Of a stretch of 64,000 nucleotides of DNA, positions 24,478-36,656 are shown in pieces. The DNA lies in NCBI RefSeq assembly GCF_016802725.1, contig NC_052665.1:4836001-4900000 (forward strand), read 5' to 3'. Each line of letters opens with the position of its first letter. Position 1 is the stretch's first letter. The translations under genes and the position numbers were made by a program. The stretch comes from Solenopsis invicta (taxonomy: Eukaryota; Arthropoda; Insecta; Hymenoptera; Formicidae). A model generated the notes under the pieces. That model was not told the origin of the DNA. It saw only the letters and a list, made by a program, of their open reading frames with translations, and made no database searches.

Positions 24478-25309
24478 TTGGTAAATATCTCTACCAGCTC
24501 CGATTTTGATTAAAGTAGGCACATTCGACGCGTTTTCACATGAAACTAACAAATTTGGCAGAAAAAAGTGTCGCCCCGTGAACCAAGATATCAAGCTCCA
24601 AACTTGATGACTATTGAGATAGGGTACATACCTGTCATACCGACGAAATGTAGCGATTTGAGCATGCGCTGTGACCATATGCGCATGCTCCATGGCCACC
24701 ATACACGAAAAGTGCGCAAATTTGAAACACAAATATAAAACAATATTAGTGATTTCAGTGATAAATAAATATATTTATTATATTATCGTGCGGAAAGTAA
24801 ATGCTTGAAAGAAGAGGAGGCTTCGCCCTTGTAAATAAGGTGGCTCATTCCGATGGATGCGTAATAGATTAAAAGTATAATAGTGGCGGATTTTGTCACC
24901 CAATCAAGTTTTGAGATTTTTGCGTCAAAAGCTCTCAATTTTTGATCGGTGAACTCATTGGCATGGCATTATGTGAAATGAGTTATTATTCACAGTAATT
25001 TACACCATGCTCCTTAAGAGAAAGAAAATAGAAATTAGAATTTTAGAACCAATTTTCTTAACAAACATCACGTAACAAATAATAGATATGAATAAGACGT
25101 AAAACAAACTTTAATATTTTATATACTCGTATACATTTCGTGTATATATTTTAGTATATGTACAAGCATTGTCTTATATTCTTTCACAAATATATAAAAT
25201 TCAAATTACTATTATGTTTTCGTATATTTCCTTTTATACATTCGTGCATATACGGGCACTTATGTAGTATTAAAATAAATTTAAATAAAAAAACGCCTAT
25301 TTATAACGC

Positions 25310-28300
25310 TCAACTAAGGAAGTCATAACTCGACACATCTTCAAACTGCTGATTTTGTGCATTGCCAGGTGCCATTGGTCTCGTTGCTATTTGTCCTCTC
25401 GGACCTACCATTTGCTGTTGCACTCCAAACACTTGTCGAACACTATACTGAGGTTGCGGCTGTAAAAACATTAATTGTAATTTATAAATGCTGATTTTAC
25501 AACATTTAAGAATAATATTAATATAATAAATAAATCTTTGTCTTTCTAAGTTTTTAAGCTTTTTTTAAGTTTTTATAGTTTCTTACCTGTTGTAATAAAT
25601 GTCTGAGACCAAGGTTGTTAGTGGTGACTGGACGCATCAATCTTTGAGCTCCTGCCTGTTGATTAGCCATAGCAGCTGGATTGATGCCTCTCTGTTGTGC
25701 CTGTTGTGCCTATATGTGTAAAAATAATTATTTATACACTTCATTCTAACTAAAAATATATTTATTGATTAAGAGTCGTTTACCTCAAGTTGCTGTTTAT
25801 ACTGCATCTCTTGCTGTTGTGCCACTTCTAAATTTTGCTGAATCTACACAAAAATATTGCAACTGTAAGAATCTCTAAATCGCTGAAAGTTCTACACTAA
25901 ATACAAAAACATATATTTACATTTACTTCCAGTTGAGACTTGTATTGCGCTTCTTGTTGTTGCGCAGCTTCTAACGTCTGTCTCAAATGCTGAATCTTTA
26001 ACAAGTTTTGATGCCTGGCAATTTCTATATCATCAAACGGAGGTCGTTGCTGGCCGATCATACCTCCGGCACCAGCATTTGCTTGGGGGCCGCCAATTCC
26101 GCTATTCTGTAAATGTGTAACGTTTAGTAAACATCTTTTTTTTTTAACTATAATACACAAATTATTCTATCTTATAAAAATGTCAAGACATTTGTGTTAC
26201 CTGCATATTCATTTGAGTTTGCGGGCCGCTGGTCGATGTTAAAGTTTGCGGAGGTGCGGTGGACACAACATTCTGCGTTATCTGACCGCCACCCATCGCC
26301 ATAGTATTCGTTTGGGACATAAGGATGCCTCCTTGCGTACCTGTAGTAGGCATGGGTGCGGAAATCGGATTGCCCGGTCCGGGATTAGCCTTTCGAAATA
26401 AGCACATAGAATTATTTTCTGATCTCTCCCTTTTCGTTAATTCGTATTATTATTACTTACTTGTCTTGCAGAAGCGTTTTGAGACGTTTTCTGTTGCTGT
26501 ATAACCTTGCGAAGACGATCTACAAAAGCTGTTTGATCGTTTGGGATAAAGCCTAGATATGTCTTTTTATCCGTAGTATATAAAAGTATAAGTACTTTTA
26601 TTTCGCAAGCTGGACTTGATGATGCAGAAGTAAAATGGACACAACCTGCCTGAAATATATCAAATTTTAAATATTATTATACACATTGTCAGCATTTGTA
26701 TGAACAAGATAAAAAATCCAAGTTTAATGCACAGCACATGTATAACAAATACACTTACAAATCCAGCAGTCATCATTTTCGTTAAGGACTCCAATGCTTC
26801 ACACGGTGTCGGGTGAAATACGACGGATTTAGAATTTTTCAAATAGGTACCGCCAATACTTCCTATCAACTGTTTTGGCATCAACTGCATTATCAATTTT
26901 GGCGGCCACGTATCCGCTTTCCTAAATAGTAAACGTCATTTAAAATAAATACACAGAAAGCGTATCACAATAGTAAGAAATAATGATTTACAATTCTGGA
27001 TCTCCATCTTTCGCATTAGCCGAAACTTGACACGGGACGTGTCTCGTTTGCTTTTGCGCATCTGTAGGATTTTTGGCTTTTTCAATCCATTCCACGATTC
27101 CTTGCCAGATATTCTGACGTTCGCGTGGTACAAGTTGTTGATTTTGCACAGTACCAGTAGGTACATTGCCCTAAAAAAGTACAATTACAAGAAACAATTT
27201 TATTATTTATTTTATTAATTTCTCATAATTCCTGTCTCGCAAATGAGAATAGCTTTCGGCTTACCAAATTGTAAAGTATAAATTATATATTTTTATCTTA
27301 TTCCAGTAATTTAATTTATATCACACTCTAATACAATATTCTAAAAATCTTCATTATTTGTATATTTTGTAATATTTTGTAAATAAATGCAATAATTTGA
27401 TTACTTGTGCTTGCGCAGAATGAGTAATCTGTTGTGTAATGGATGATACTGAGACCGGAGCTTGCTGTGAAGCTGTAACAGTCTGTGGTACTTGAGTAGG
27501 TACAGACTGGCTAATACAAGACGCGGTAAGTTGCGATCCTGGTTGACTGTGAGTCGGTTGAGCGGCCATTGACATGGTAGCTTGCTGAACATTTTGTTGC
27601 TGTAACTGCATCGTCAAACGTAGTTGTTGCTGTTGCTGCGTGAGTTGCTGCTGCTGCTGCTGTTGCTGATTCGCCGCCATAACATTATTGCCAGCTACTA
27701 TAAACATTTATAGAATTTATATGTCAAAGTACATCGTGAGAATACCAAAGATGTAATGTGAACGTCAATGCTTTTACCATCTAATCGTTGACTAAACGCA
27801 GCTACATTGAGTCCTAGTGACGACGGTGGCTGTGTCAATTGCGCTATTAGAGCACTGCCTTGAGTATTTGCAGGCGCGGTCGCACCTGGTGCTATAAATG
27901 GTCTCATCCATCTGGGCCTCGTAGCTATGTTTACGTTCGCTGGATGATAATTTGGCGGTCCGGCTATCTGAGGATTGTAAGGCGGTCGTGCAGCATTCAT
28001 CGGTGCCGCCATGGATGGCGTTACAGTTTGATGCACAGAAGGGATGTTCTGAGGGGGAGCTTGATTTCTGAAAGGAGGACCTTGCTGCTGATTTGGTGGA
28101 GCAATACTCTGCTGCACTTGATTAGTATTCGGACTGTCGTTGCTCTGTAATGGACTTAGGGGTATCTGCGCCGCGGTAGTCGCGGTATTGTGAACATTAC
28201 CGCCCATCTGAGGACTGACAGGTCGCTCCTTCAAGTTATAATTTCGTAAAAGCACCAAGTGCCGCGGATCCTTGGCATAATTTTTTGTTTGAGAAGACTG

Positions 28301-29347
28301 TAAATCACCGCCAGCCTTCTCAAATAGCTTATACAATGCTGGAATTTTTCTTGGTGATAATATAGAGATGTTAATGTTCCTCTAAAAAGTTATACACATG
28401 TATCTTATTTACCTAGTATATTTCTTATTTACCTACAATTTATAACTTATATGTCACTTACCTCTTGATAAATGGCAGCTAATTGTTCAATGGTATGACC
28501 AGCAAACTTATAAGTCTCTTGAATCATAGTTTGATACGGAGGTGAATTACATATCAAAATACAATGTTTCTGTGAAGCTGTATTTGGCTCTCTTCTTAGT
28601 TGTAAATCTTCAAAACACTGCAATCCTGTTGCAAGACCTTCTCCTATGTTTGCAAAGGACTCTCCCTTCCCACCAACCATTCTACATGAGACATTTTTGT
28701 TGATAAAATAAATCAATCCATAGAAGATGTCCAATTTAAAAAATAGTACTATATTATTCCTGAGAAAAGATTTATTTGAGAAAATGATTATATGTTCTAT
28801 ACTCACTCAAGCTTTTCTAGGACCATCAGCAGTTTGTGAGGATTTGAATACGGTCCAAGAGTCTCCGTGCATGGAGAGGGTAAGCAATCGGCGGCATGAT
28901 AAACAACTATTCCATATAAAGTTGTGCTATTCTGTTACACAAATTCCAAATGTGATAAAATAAAAATTGTATTTAATCTATTCCTATATAAATAATAACA
29001 AAAAAATACAACTAGATACTGTACCTCGGAGACATATTCCCTATCTTCTATGCCACCTTGACTGAAATATCTAACACAAGAAAATGTGAAAATAGATAAT
29101 TTTTTAAAAATATATTTTTTTAGAATATAAAAAATTAATGAAATACAGCTAGTATTTCATTATGTTTATATAAAATTAATGTGTCTGCAAAATGTATATT
29201 AAATGTTATTTCCGATAAAACTTACTCCAGTGTAGGAATAACGTAATTTGTTTTAAGATCATTAAGATATGCTCCATTAACAGCTGTTCCTTCAATGACA
29301 AATATAACATCAGCTTGTATCCCATGCTCAGTTGGTCCTGTCACCAT
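25310..29347 (-). CDS. MED25: Mediator complex subunit 25
   Basis: Fourteen exons on the minus strand give 880 residues: 29226-29347, 29025-29070, 28807-28931, 28462-28681, 27778-28381, 27405-27697, 26992-27170, 26759-26921, 26461-26649, 26201-26389, 25927-26106, 25784-25843, 25587-25709, 25310-25459. The N-terminal VWA domain (about 1-205: ADVIFVIEGTA, GIVVYHAADC, ICNSPPYQTMI) docks on Mediator. A Pro/Gln-rich middle follows, then the ACID domain (about 471-647: IWQGIVEWIEKA to FVDRLRKVIQQQ) that binds activators. A Gln-rich tail carries an LRHLL (LxxLL) nuclear-receptor box near residue 825. It bridges DNA-bound activators and RNA polymerase II. The ATG is preceded by an AG acceptor, so a 5' UTR exon probably lies upstream. 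It is the parent of the ACID copy in the neighbouring fusion gene. Confidence 0.95.
27620..27668 (-). repeat. CAG/CAA tract encoding poly-Gln in MED25
   Basis: Mixed CAG and CAA codons after ATGGCGGCGAATCAG give several Gln runs in the linker before the ACID domain. Codon mixing suggests it is fairly stable. Confidence 0.85.
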
Positions 29348-31167
29348 TGTTCTAAAACATAAGAGCTTGTATATTATTTAATCTTTACTAATATATACCT
29401 AGTAGCAATCTACTGCAAGATTGCCATAAATCTTAATCTTAATAGATTCTGTCAGCAGGACGTTATGATCTGTCCTCATTCTACTGAAGTCTTTCAATAG
29501 ATTCTGCCAAGCAGATTCTAGCAAGAAACTTGCACGTATCTGCTGTAAGAATTTCAGTATTGTTTATAGACTGCAGTTACAGAAAGAATCTGTTTCAAGG
29601 TAGCTTGATTTCTACAGAAAGTATCTGCAAACAGTTCATTTGCATATACAGTGCATGAATTTTACAGCAGACTACTAACAGACTGCTAGAAGGGTTATAT
29701 TAATAATAATCTTTTTCTAATTCAATTTTGCTGCAATTAATTAGCAGATTCTGCTCTGTAGAAAATGCTACCTGCTGAGTACATATATATATATAATTTT
29801 TTCAGACTTTTTACTTAGTTCTAGCAAAAGTAAAATTTAAAAGACTTAATTTCGCAATTTGACTTCACAAAATTATAGAATTATATTTTGGTAATAAAAA
29901 CACAACAGATAAAATTAATATGACATATTGTAATCTGTTTTTGAAGCTAACCTAGATACGCTTCCGCACTCAAAAAAACCTAAAAATTACGTTATTCGAA
30001 AGAAACAAATTTGTCTCTTTTTACAAACTTACATTCAGTTAAAATTTACAAGTCCAAGCAAAGATACGCTTGCCTGCCAGCGTGCTTATAAAGATATCAA
30101 TCCATAAGAACAAGTTTTGTCTTCGCCTTTCTACAGAAAGTACCGTACTCTTTCTTTGTGCTGCTTTGTGCTTACAACCAATGGCCGCTCCCGCTCTCAG
30201 GTTCCTCTCTGCTTCAGCGCTCCATGTAAATGCTCCGTTAGATATTTGACAAGTTCTACCTGAAAAATACCGATTTTCAAGCTACTCCTTGATGATAATG
30301 AAAATATTAATACATTTTAAATAAAACTCGAATAATATTTAAATTAAAATCGAGTATGTAAGTTTATACGAAATATATCGGAGTAACAATAAAATATTGT
30401 ATTATGAAGCTAATTTTTCAATTTTAACTCTTACGATTGCGTATGTATATACATCAAAGTATTTACTTAACAATATAGGGTGATTATTAATGAATGTCCC
30501 CACTTTTTACCATAGGAGCACGCATTTGTAATTTCTAATATGATATGTTGGAAATACGTATCCGTCGGTAAATTATGCTCCTATGGTAAAAAGTGGGGAC
30601 ATTCATTAATAATCACCCTGTATATAATTGCTTTTTTACCAGTACATTACAAGATAAGAGCTAATCTAACCTGACCTGACAACCACAGTTGGGTACGTTC
30701 AGACAATAATAGTGTGGTTATACTTTGTATATGTTCTGTGGTTATAGTTATTGAACGTAATTGTATACTGTTGTAAATGTGTTCAAATGTTTAACATGAC
30801 AATTGACAGTTATTGACAGTTTGACACTTTATTTTATCCTACCGAATATGCTTAGTCTCGTGCCTTAAGCTGCTTTCCGTATTGTTCTGTGTTTATACGC
30901 AATCGGTGAATATTATTGAATGGCTTTTTTCGTTGTTTGTATGAATCGGCGCTGTCGGTTTGAAAACACAATAATATCCAAACGTCACATATTGATCAAA
31001 CGAAGTCCTAATGACTAATCGTACGATAATGTTTACAGGTAGTGTGCCCGGTGAAAATAAGTCAGAAAATAACTCACTGCGACATTATCTAGAAAGAGTT
31101 CGAAGTGCTTGATCTGTGGACAGAAAATAACTTTCTAAAATTGTTGTAATCGAGAATTCACAACTCA
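29348..31167. other. Head-to-head spacer of MED25 and centrin
   Basis: The two genes point away from each other across 1.8 kb. A GC-richer patch at about 30110-30260 (CCAAT and GGCCGC-like sequence) may hold the MED25 start site. The centrin start lies near 30900-31170. A MITE is at 30477-30620. The stretch 29400-29780 repeats AGATTCTG/CAGAATCT words and may be an old element. Confidence 0.45.
30477..30620. mobile_element. MITE with perfect 44-bp terminal inverted repeats
   Basis: AGGGTGATTATTAATGAATG and the following 24 bases at 30477-30520 are exactly reverse-complemented at 30576-30619. The element is about 144 bp with a 55-base non-palindromic centre. It is flanked by TA, consistent with Tc1/mariner-type insertion. 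Perfect arms suggest recent activity. No coding sequence. Confidence 0.85.
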
Positions 31168-32504
31168 ATGGTAATTAGTTCTTTTTAAAATTGCTTTTTA
31201 TTTTGATATTTTTGAGCACTACAATTTAAGTTATATACGTGTATGTATATGGCAGTGTTGGGCAAAATTTTATTAATTATTAATAAATTATAATTGAACA
31301 TTTAATTTTTTATCATAATAAACGATTACAAGTTTTCAATGGCCTTGAAATAAATCTTAGGTATATATTAAATTTTTAATTAATATAATTGATTAAAATA
31401 AATTATAAGTGCATTTAATTCAATAAATTTGAAAAATTAATCGTTAATTATTAATTGTTTTAGTCACTAATTTATAGCATTGATTGATAGTTGAATAATA
31501 TTGCTTAATATAATTTATCTCCTAACTGATAGTGACTGATAAATGCAGTTCAATAAACTGATGATATTTCAGCTTATTGAAACACTTTATCAGTTCTTTT
31601 TTTAAGGGATTGTGAATCCCTTAAATTGAATTATCATTAGTTACTGATATAATAATCAGTTTGTTGAAATAGTTTTTTTTTTTCAAGAGATAGTTTATAG
31701 AAATTATAGAAGTAATTTTTGAAATGATTATAGAAATTAATGGATTTCTTTCAATAATCAATAAAATTGTGGTTATAATACTTATTCCTTAATTTTTAAT
31801 CAACTGCTGTAATTAAGCAAAAATTTAATTTATTAAACAAAATTGTTAAACAATTTCATTAATTGATCATTAATCAAAATTATATTTTAAATTTTTAGTC
31901 CATTATTTCACTTAACAAGTAAATTAATCAATACTGGTATGCATATGCATATTTGTTTATTTTGAGAAACTAACCTTAACAATTTTATTTTTTATTTCCA
32001 CAGGCATCCACATCTAAGAGACAAAGTGCACACAAGAAGAATACAATAAAAGTTGATTTAACCGAGGGACAGAAGGCTGACATAAAAGAAGCATTTGATC
32101 TGTTTGATCCAGATGGTACTGGAAAAATTGCTACCAAGGACCTTAAAGTTGCTTTTAGAGCCATGGGGTTTGAACCAACTCAGAAAGAAATACAGGCACT
32201 CCTAGCAGATGTTGCACCAGAATGTCCTAACCAGTTATCTTACGAAGAATTCATGAAAGTAATGTTAATCAAAATGTCGGAGGAAGAAGGTCAAAATGAA
32301 ATATTAAGGGCATTCCGTCTTTTTGACGATGATAAAACAGGGAAAATATCCTTTGAAAATTTGAAAAGGGTTGCTATTGAATTGGAAGAGAACTTGACCG
32401 ACGAGGAACTATTAGATATGATCAACCAGGTGGATGAAGATGGCGATGGACAAATATCACTAGAAGAATTTGTGAAACTTTTTAAGAGTATGTCATGTCC
32501 TTAG
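31168..32504 (+). CDS. Centrin (caltractin), EF-hand protein of centrioles
   Basis: Two exons: the ATG alone at 31168-31170, directly followed by a GTAATT donor, and 32004-32504. Together they encode 167 residues. The N-terminus is short and basic (MASTSKRQ...KKNTIK), as in centrins. Four EF-hands follow; loop 1 is DPDGTGKIATKD and loop 4 is DEDGDGQISLEE. Loop 2 is degenerate (lacks the usual acidic positions) and loop 3 is DDDKTGKISFEN. The C-terminus KLFKSMSCP replaces the KKTSLY-like end of vertebrate centrins. Centrins act in centriole duplication and in nucleotide excision repair with XPC. An AATAAA at 32766-32771 could end the transcript. Confidence 0.9.
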
Positions 32505-33021
32505 TTTGTAATTGAGTTCATATATATTAAGCTAAAATCACATATCTATATCAAATTAATGTGGAGTCATAAAAACATTTTTAAATCAACTTTTAAAGTT
32601 ACTAACTAATAATGTTTATATTGTATTTATATATTCTAAATGTGTATACGTTTTTGTATATTCTAAAGACTGATATTCTGATACGATTATCTTTTGGTAC
32701 ATTTGTCAAAGATATTTTTTGTAAACACATGAATATAGATGTTTAATCTGTCATGAGTGTGTAAAAATAAATAAAATTTTATGTTTATTGCTTAAAAAAA
32801 CATTTAATCTTTTTTGATTCTATATTTTGTATTTCCTAGACCTTTATTTTCCCGTTTCTTTTTCTATGTAAATCATGGACAATTCAATTTCAAAATGCAA
32901 CTGAAAAAAATGTAAATATATGACAGCTATTGATCTTATTATATATCCCATTTCTATATTTAATGTTTTTAAGAAAAGTATAATAAATAATGCAAAATAT
33001 TTTATTTCTTGAAAAAGATAT

Positions 33022-34578
33022 TCAAGTATTTGTTTCCATTCCATCATTTACATTCATTGTCGAAATAGCAGCGTTTATCACCGATCTGACCGCCTTTGCT
33101 CTCGCTTTTGCCAATTCCAGTCCTTTGGAAAGTAAATTTTGAGAGATTGGAATTCCACCTATATTTAATTTATGGTGAATTATTAAACGTGACATAACTT
33201 GTAAACAATTAAATTGTGCAAAATCTCTTAAAGTATGTAATATTTACAATATTATGGTACATATAAAATACGCACCGGGTTTATGTATATAGCAAATTTC
33301 TTCTTCATCATCAAATACGATAGAAAATTTTCCCGATGACAAATCCTCCTCGTCATCCGTAGGATCGGCTACTAACAATTGTCTGCAAACGTAAAGTGTT
33401 CAGTTAAGAAAATCAATTACATATGAAACCAATACAATAGATCAAAACTGACTTTTCAAATATTGCAAACGACGTTGAAACTGGCAACGTTCTCACAGTG
33501 AACGTCTTTTTGTTTTTCGGATTTACAACAATCACTGCTGTTTCTTTGTTGTAATTTACCTCAGGTAGGACCACTGCAAGATAAATTCTTTCTTGAAATA
33601 TAGAGAGAAGGAATTGAACGCAGACAGTATTGCAGGCATTTTCAAAAAGCATGTGACTTACACGTTTTGAGAGCCGCAAACATCGCTCCAGTGCAAGCGT
33701 CTATAACCGAGCCATTGTAATTTAGGCACAGGATATCACAGTACAAGACCCATACTAATTTATTTCTACAGATGCAAAGATCTTTCAAGTCGAGTGCTAC
33801 TGAATTACTCAGAATGATATCTATCAATTTAGAGAGCACCTGCGCCTGTTCGCTTGGTGGACCTGGACGGAACTTTGAGGAACACAGAGGAGACAATTCC
33901 ACATTTGGTACTATGTAGCCATGATCTGGAGTATCCGCTTTCGGTGTCGCTAATTCCTAAAACAATTTTAATTAAAATAAATAGATAAGTCATTATAAAA
34001 TATTACCTAAATTATTAAAACAATATCAAACTCATAATGTACATGCATGAAAATATATAAAAATGAATTTAAATGTACATAGAACATTATAAATCATCCT
34101 TACAGCTTTAATACCGCAAACTGCAGTTGTGTCACCCAATTTGAATATTGCTGAACTGTCTGCCTGAACGATCGACGAAACATTTATGCTTATTGGCCGA
34201 AAGGACAAGAATTTTCTGCCATCCATCCGAACGTTTTGCTCCTACAAATGTAAGATTCTTTGTGGAAAACTTTACATGTATTTTTTCGTTCAGTACATAC
34301 AAGATACTTACAAGATGATCTTGCAAATATTTCACAGGATGAATCGTTCTGCAAATATATTAAAGTAAAAAAATAAATAAATTGCTCGAAATAAAATAGA
34401 TGTTATCTAATTGTTATACATGACTACTGTTTACTGGAAAATTTACTGGGTAGATATTTTTTGGATAAATAAGACTTGTTATTTTTTATCTATTTTTAAA
34501 GAAAAGGGAATCTTTAATTTATCACACACTCTGTAATTTATTTGAAAAATGAGATACATACTTGTATTGTAAATCCAT
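33022..34578 (-). CDS. EXOSC8: Exosome complex component Rrp43
   Basis: Seven exons on the minus strand, 34562-34578, 34312-34348, 34104-34241, 33662-33956, 33453-33573, 33276-33382 and 33022-33158, sum to 283 residues (human EXOSC8 is about 276). Matches to the family include MDGRKFLSFRP, FKLGDTTAVCGIKAE, GYIVPNVELSPLCSSKFRPG, KLVWVLYCDILCLNYNG and the HKPGGIPIS end of the core. It is an RNase PH-fold subunit of the six-member ring of the RNA exosome, which threads RNA to Rrp44/Rrp6. Like other eukaryotic ring subunits it is expected to be non-catalytic. The short first exon (MDLQY) is inferred from the GTATGT donor and phase. Confidence 0.92.
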
Positions 34579-35090
34579 TTGTGTTAAAGTTTTCAGTTTT
34601 TGATTGTACAGAATTCTTGCTGACAATTGCGGGCCACGTGCTGAGTTTTAATTAAAAAAAAAAAAGAGACGCGGTTATAAAATGTGAAAAACGGGATAAA
34701 TACTCGCACACGATGCGTTGCTCAACGTTAAGAAAATAAGAAAACACGCTACACGTTCGAAATTATTTATTTCTTCTGGCCCTCGAGAAACACATGTGCG
34801 ATCGTCGCGTTGCCAGCACTGGCGCCAGTGGCGCCGTCCTGATCCATTCGCCGGCGCGTAATCGGGCGTGTGCGGGCTGCGGGCGTGTGCGTGTGAGTCT
34901 CGATGATTATGACGGCTGGTGGTGGAAGAGATCGAAGAGATTTGCATTACGTTTGGCATGAGTATCAGAAGTATTTAAAACCGCAAGTTTGCCAATTTTC
35001 TTCTCCCTTTCTCTGTCTTCTTTCTTCACTTGAGAATAACCGCGCGAGAGAGCGAGGATAAGGGAGAGGAGCGCGAGGTTGCGCGCGAGG
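34579..35090. promoter_or_regulatory. Shared head-to-head promoter region of EXOSC8 and PAK
   Basis: Only 512 bases separate the two divergent start codons. The part from 34780 is CpG-rich, unlike the AT-rich spacers. This fits a bidirectional housekeeping promoter. No TATA box stands out. Confidence 0.5.
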
Positions 35091-36656
35091 ATGAGCCTCA
35101 GTCTCACGAAATTGTTCTCGAAGAAGAGGAGCGGTCACCCGGTCGACAACACCGTGGCCGCGGAGATCGGTTTGCCTACCAACGTCTCACACAAATTCCA
35201 CGTGAGCAAAAATGCGGAGACCGGGCAGCTTGAGGGTCTGCCGGACCCGTGGATACGTCTGCTCAACACCCAGATCACCAAATCGGAGCAGGACGAGCAT
35301 CCCGATGCCGCGTTGCAGGCCATCAAGTTCTATAATTATTCGATCAAGCGCAGACCGCAGGACCAGGAGGTCTTCAAGCCGCTCGTCACGCAGGACCTGA
35401 TCGAGGAGGAGTCGCAGGAGATCGACAACATCCTGACGAAGAAGTATCGCTCGGACGGCTCTGACAATGATCGCTTGACCTCCGAGGGCTCGACGGACGA
35501 ACAGACGTTGCCTGAGCTGCCGCCGAAAGTGAACAAGCCGCCGAAACCGCCAAAACCACCGAAACCACCAAAGCCGACGCCTCGCAAGTGCAATGACAGA
35601 GTAGAGAAGACCCTCACCGAGATCCTGGAGGATCTGAATACCTTTGACATCAGCGACGGTGAGAACGAACTGCCACGGGAGGAGGAGGAGAATGTTTCGC
35701 CGAGCAGAATAGAGGAGAGTCCCATCCTGCGAAGAAAGACCGAGTGTACAGATGTAAAACTCAGTGATGAACAGGTGTATGAGGAACTCCGGGCTATCTG
35801 CCAACGTGGGGATCCCAACTTGCGCTTCGAGAAAACTAAAGAGGTAGGCGCTGGTGCCTCTGGGACTGTGTTCATAGCTACCGACCTTCAGCATGGTCAA
35901 AAGGTAGCCATAAAGGACATAGATTTGTCAAAGCAGCCAAAGAAAGAGTTGATATTAACCGAGATTAAGATCCTCAAGGAGTTTCAACATCCAAATCTGG
36001 TCAATTTCCTCGATGCTTACCTGGTGAACGAGCACCTCTGGGTAGTCATGGAGTTACTGGAGGGTGGACCGCTCACGGATGTAGTCACCGAGACTGTGAT
36101 GAAGGAGGCTCAAATCGCAGCAGTCTGCAGAGAGGTCATCAAGGCGATAAGCTTCCTGCACACCAGGGGCATCATTCACAGAGACATTAAGTCGGACAAT
36201 GTGCTGTTGGGCATGAATGGTGCGGTGAAGGTTACAGATTTTGGTTTTTGCGCGAATATCGATGGTGATGAGAAACGACAGACTATGGTCGGCACTCCAT
36301 ATTGGATGGCGCCGGAGGTGGTGACGAGGAAGCAATATGGCAAGAAAGTGGATATCTGGTCGCTAGGTATAATGGCTATAGAAATGATAGAGGGAGAACC
36401 ACCTTACATGAAGGAGACCCCACTGAGAGCGTTATACTTGATCGCTGCCATCGGTAGACCCTCCATTCCAAGATGGGATAGCCTTAGTCCGACGTTCCAA
36501 AATTTTCTGGAGAGATGTCTCGCTGTGGAAGTCGATGAGAGAGCAACCGCCGACGAGTTGCTCTCTCATCCGTTCCTACAAAACTGTGCAGAATTATCTA
36601 CACTCACGCCACTGATCCGTGTAGCACAGAAAATTCTCCAAAAAGCGTTTCGTTAA
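35091..36656 (+). CDS. p21-activated serine/threonine kinase, Pak3-like
   Basis: One uninterrupted frame of 521 residues from ATG to TAA. A CRIB motif near residue 26 (IGLPTNVSHKFHVS) binds GTP-loaded Cdc42/Rac, followed by autoinhibitory-like sequence. A Pro/Lys-rich linker has repeated PPKPPKPPK (SH3-binding type). The kinase domain spans about 245-515: GAGASGTVF glycine loop, VAIK lysine (about 275), HRDIKSDN catalytic loop (about 363), DFG (about 383), TPYWMAPE activation segment. All catalytic residues are present. PAKs control actin, cell shape and synapse growth. Length and short N-terminus fit insect Pak3 rather than the longer Pak1 type. The coding region has no intron, unlike every neighbour. 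Confidence 0.93.
   Translation: MSLSLTKLFSKKRSGHPVDNTVAAEIGLPTNVSHKFHVSKNAETGQLEGLPDPWIRLLNTQITKSEQDEHPDAALQAIKFYNYSIKRRPQDQEVFKPLVTQDLIEEESQEIDNILTKKYRSDGSDNDRLTSEGSTDEQTLPELPPKVNKPPKPPKPPKPPKPTPRKCNDRVEKTLTEILEDLNTFDISDGENELPREEEENVSPSRIEESPILRRKTECTDVKLSDEQVYEELRAICQRGDPNLRFEKTKEVGAGASGTVFIATDLQHGQKVAIKDIDLSKQPKKELILTEIKILKEFQHPNLVNFLDAYLVNEHLWVVMELLEGGPLTDVVTETVMKEAQIAAVCREVIKAISFLHTRGIIHRDIKSDNVLLGMNGAVKVTDFGFCANIDGDEKRQTMVGTPYWMAPEVVTRKQYGKKVDIWSLGIMAIEMIEGEPPYMKETPLRALYLIAAIGRPSIPRWDSLSPTFQNFLERCLAVEVDERATADELLSHPFLQNCAELSTLTPLIRVAQKILQKAFR

Larger units (their letters stand above)
23808..25309. other. Spacer between the fusion gene and MED25
   Basis: Contains the presumed promoter of the fusion gene (minus strand, from 23808 upward), a short MITE-like element at 24262-24384 and a hairpin at 24409-24477. 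The right part is the presumed 3' flank of MED25. No ORF was recognised. Confidence 0.55.

Noticed and set aside
29400..29780. Possible transposable element with AGATTCTG/CAGAATCT words
   Set aside because: No clear terminal repeats or borders could be defined by eye.
31250..31930. TTGGGCAAAATTTTATTAAT-type sequence resembling a MITE end
   Set aside because: No matching inverted end was found before the centrin exon; probably AT-rich intron sequence.
35187..35900. Two long minus-strand frames (237 and 179 codons) within the kinase gene
   Set aside because: Antisense shadows of the PAK coding sequence; GC-rich codon bias keeps them open.
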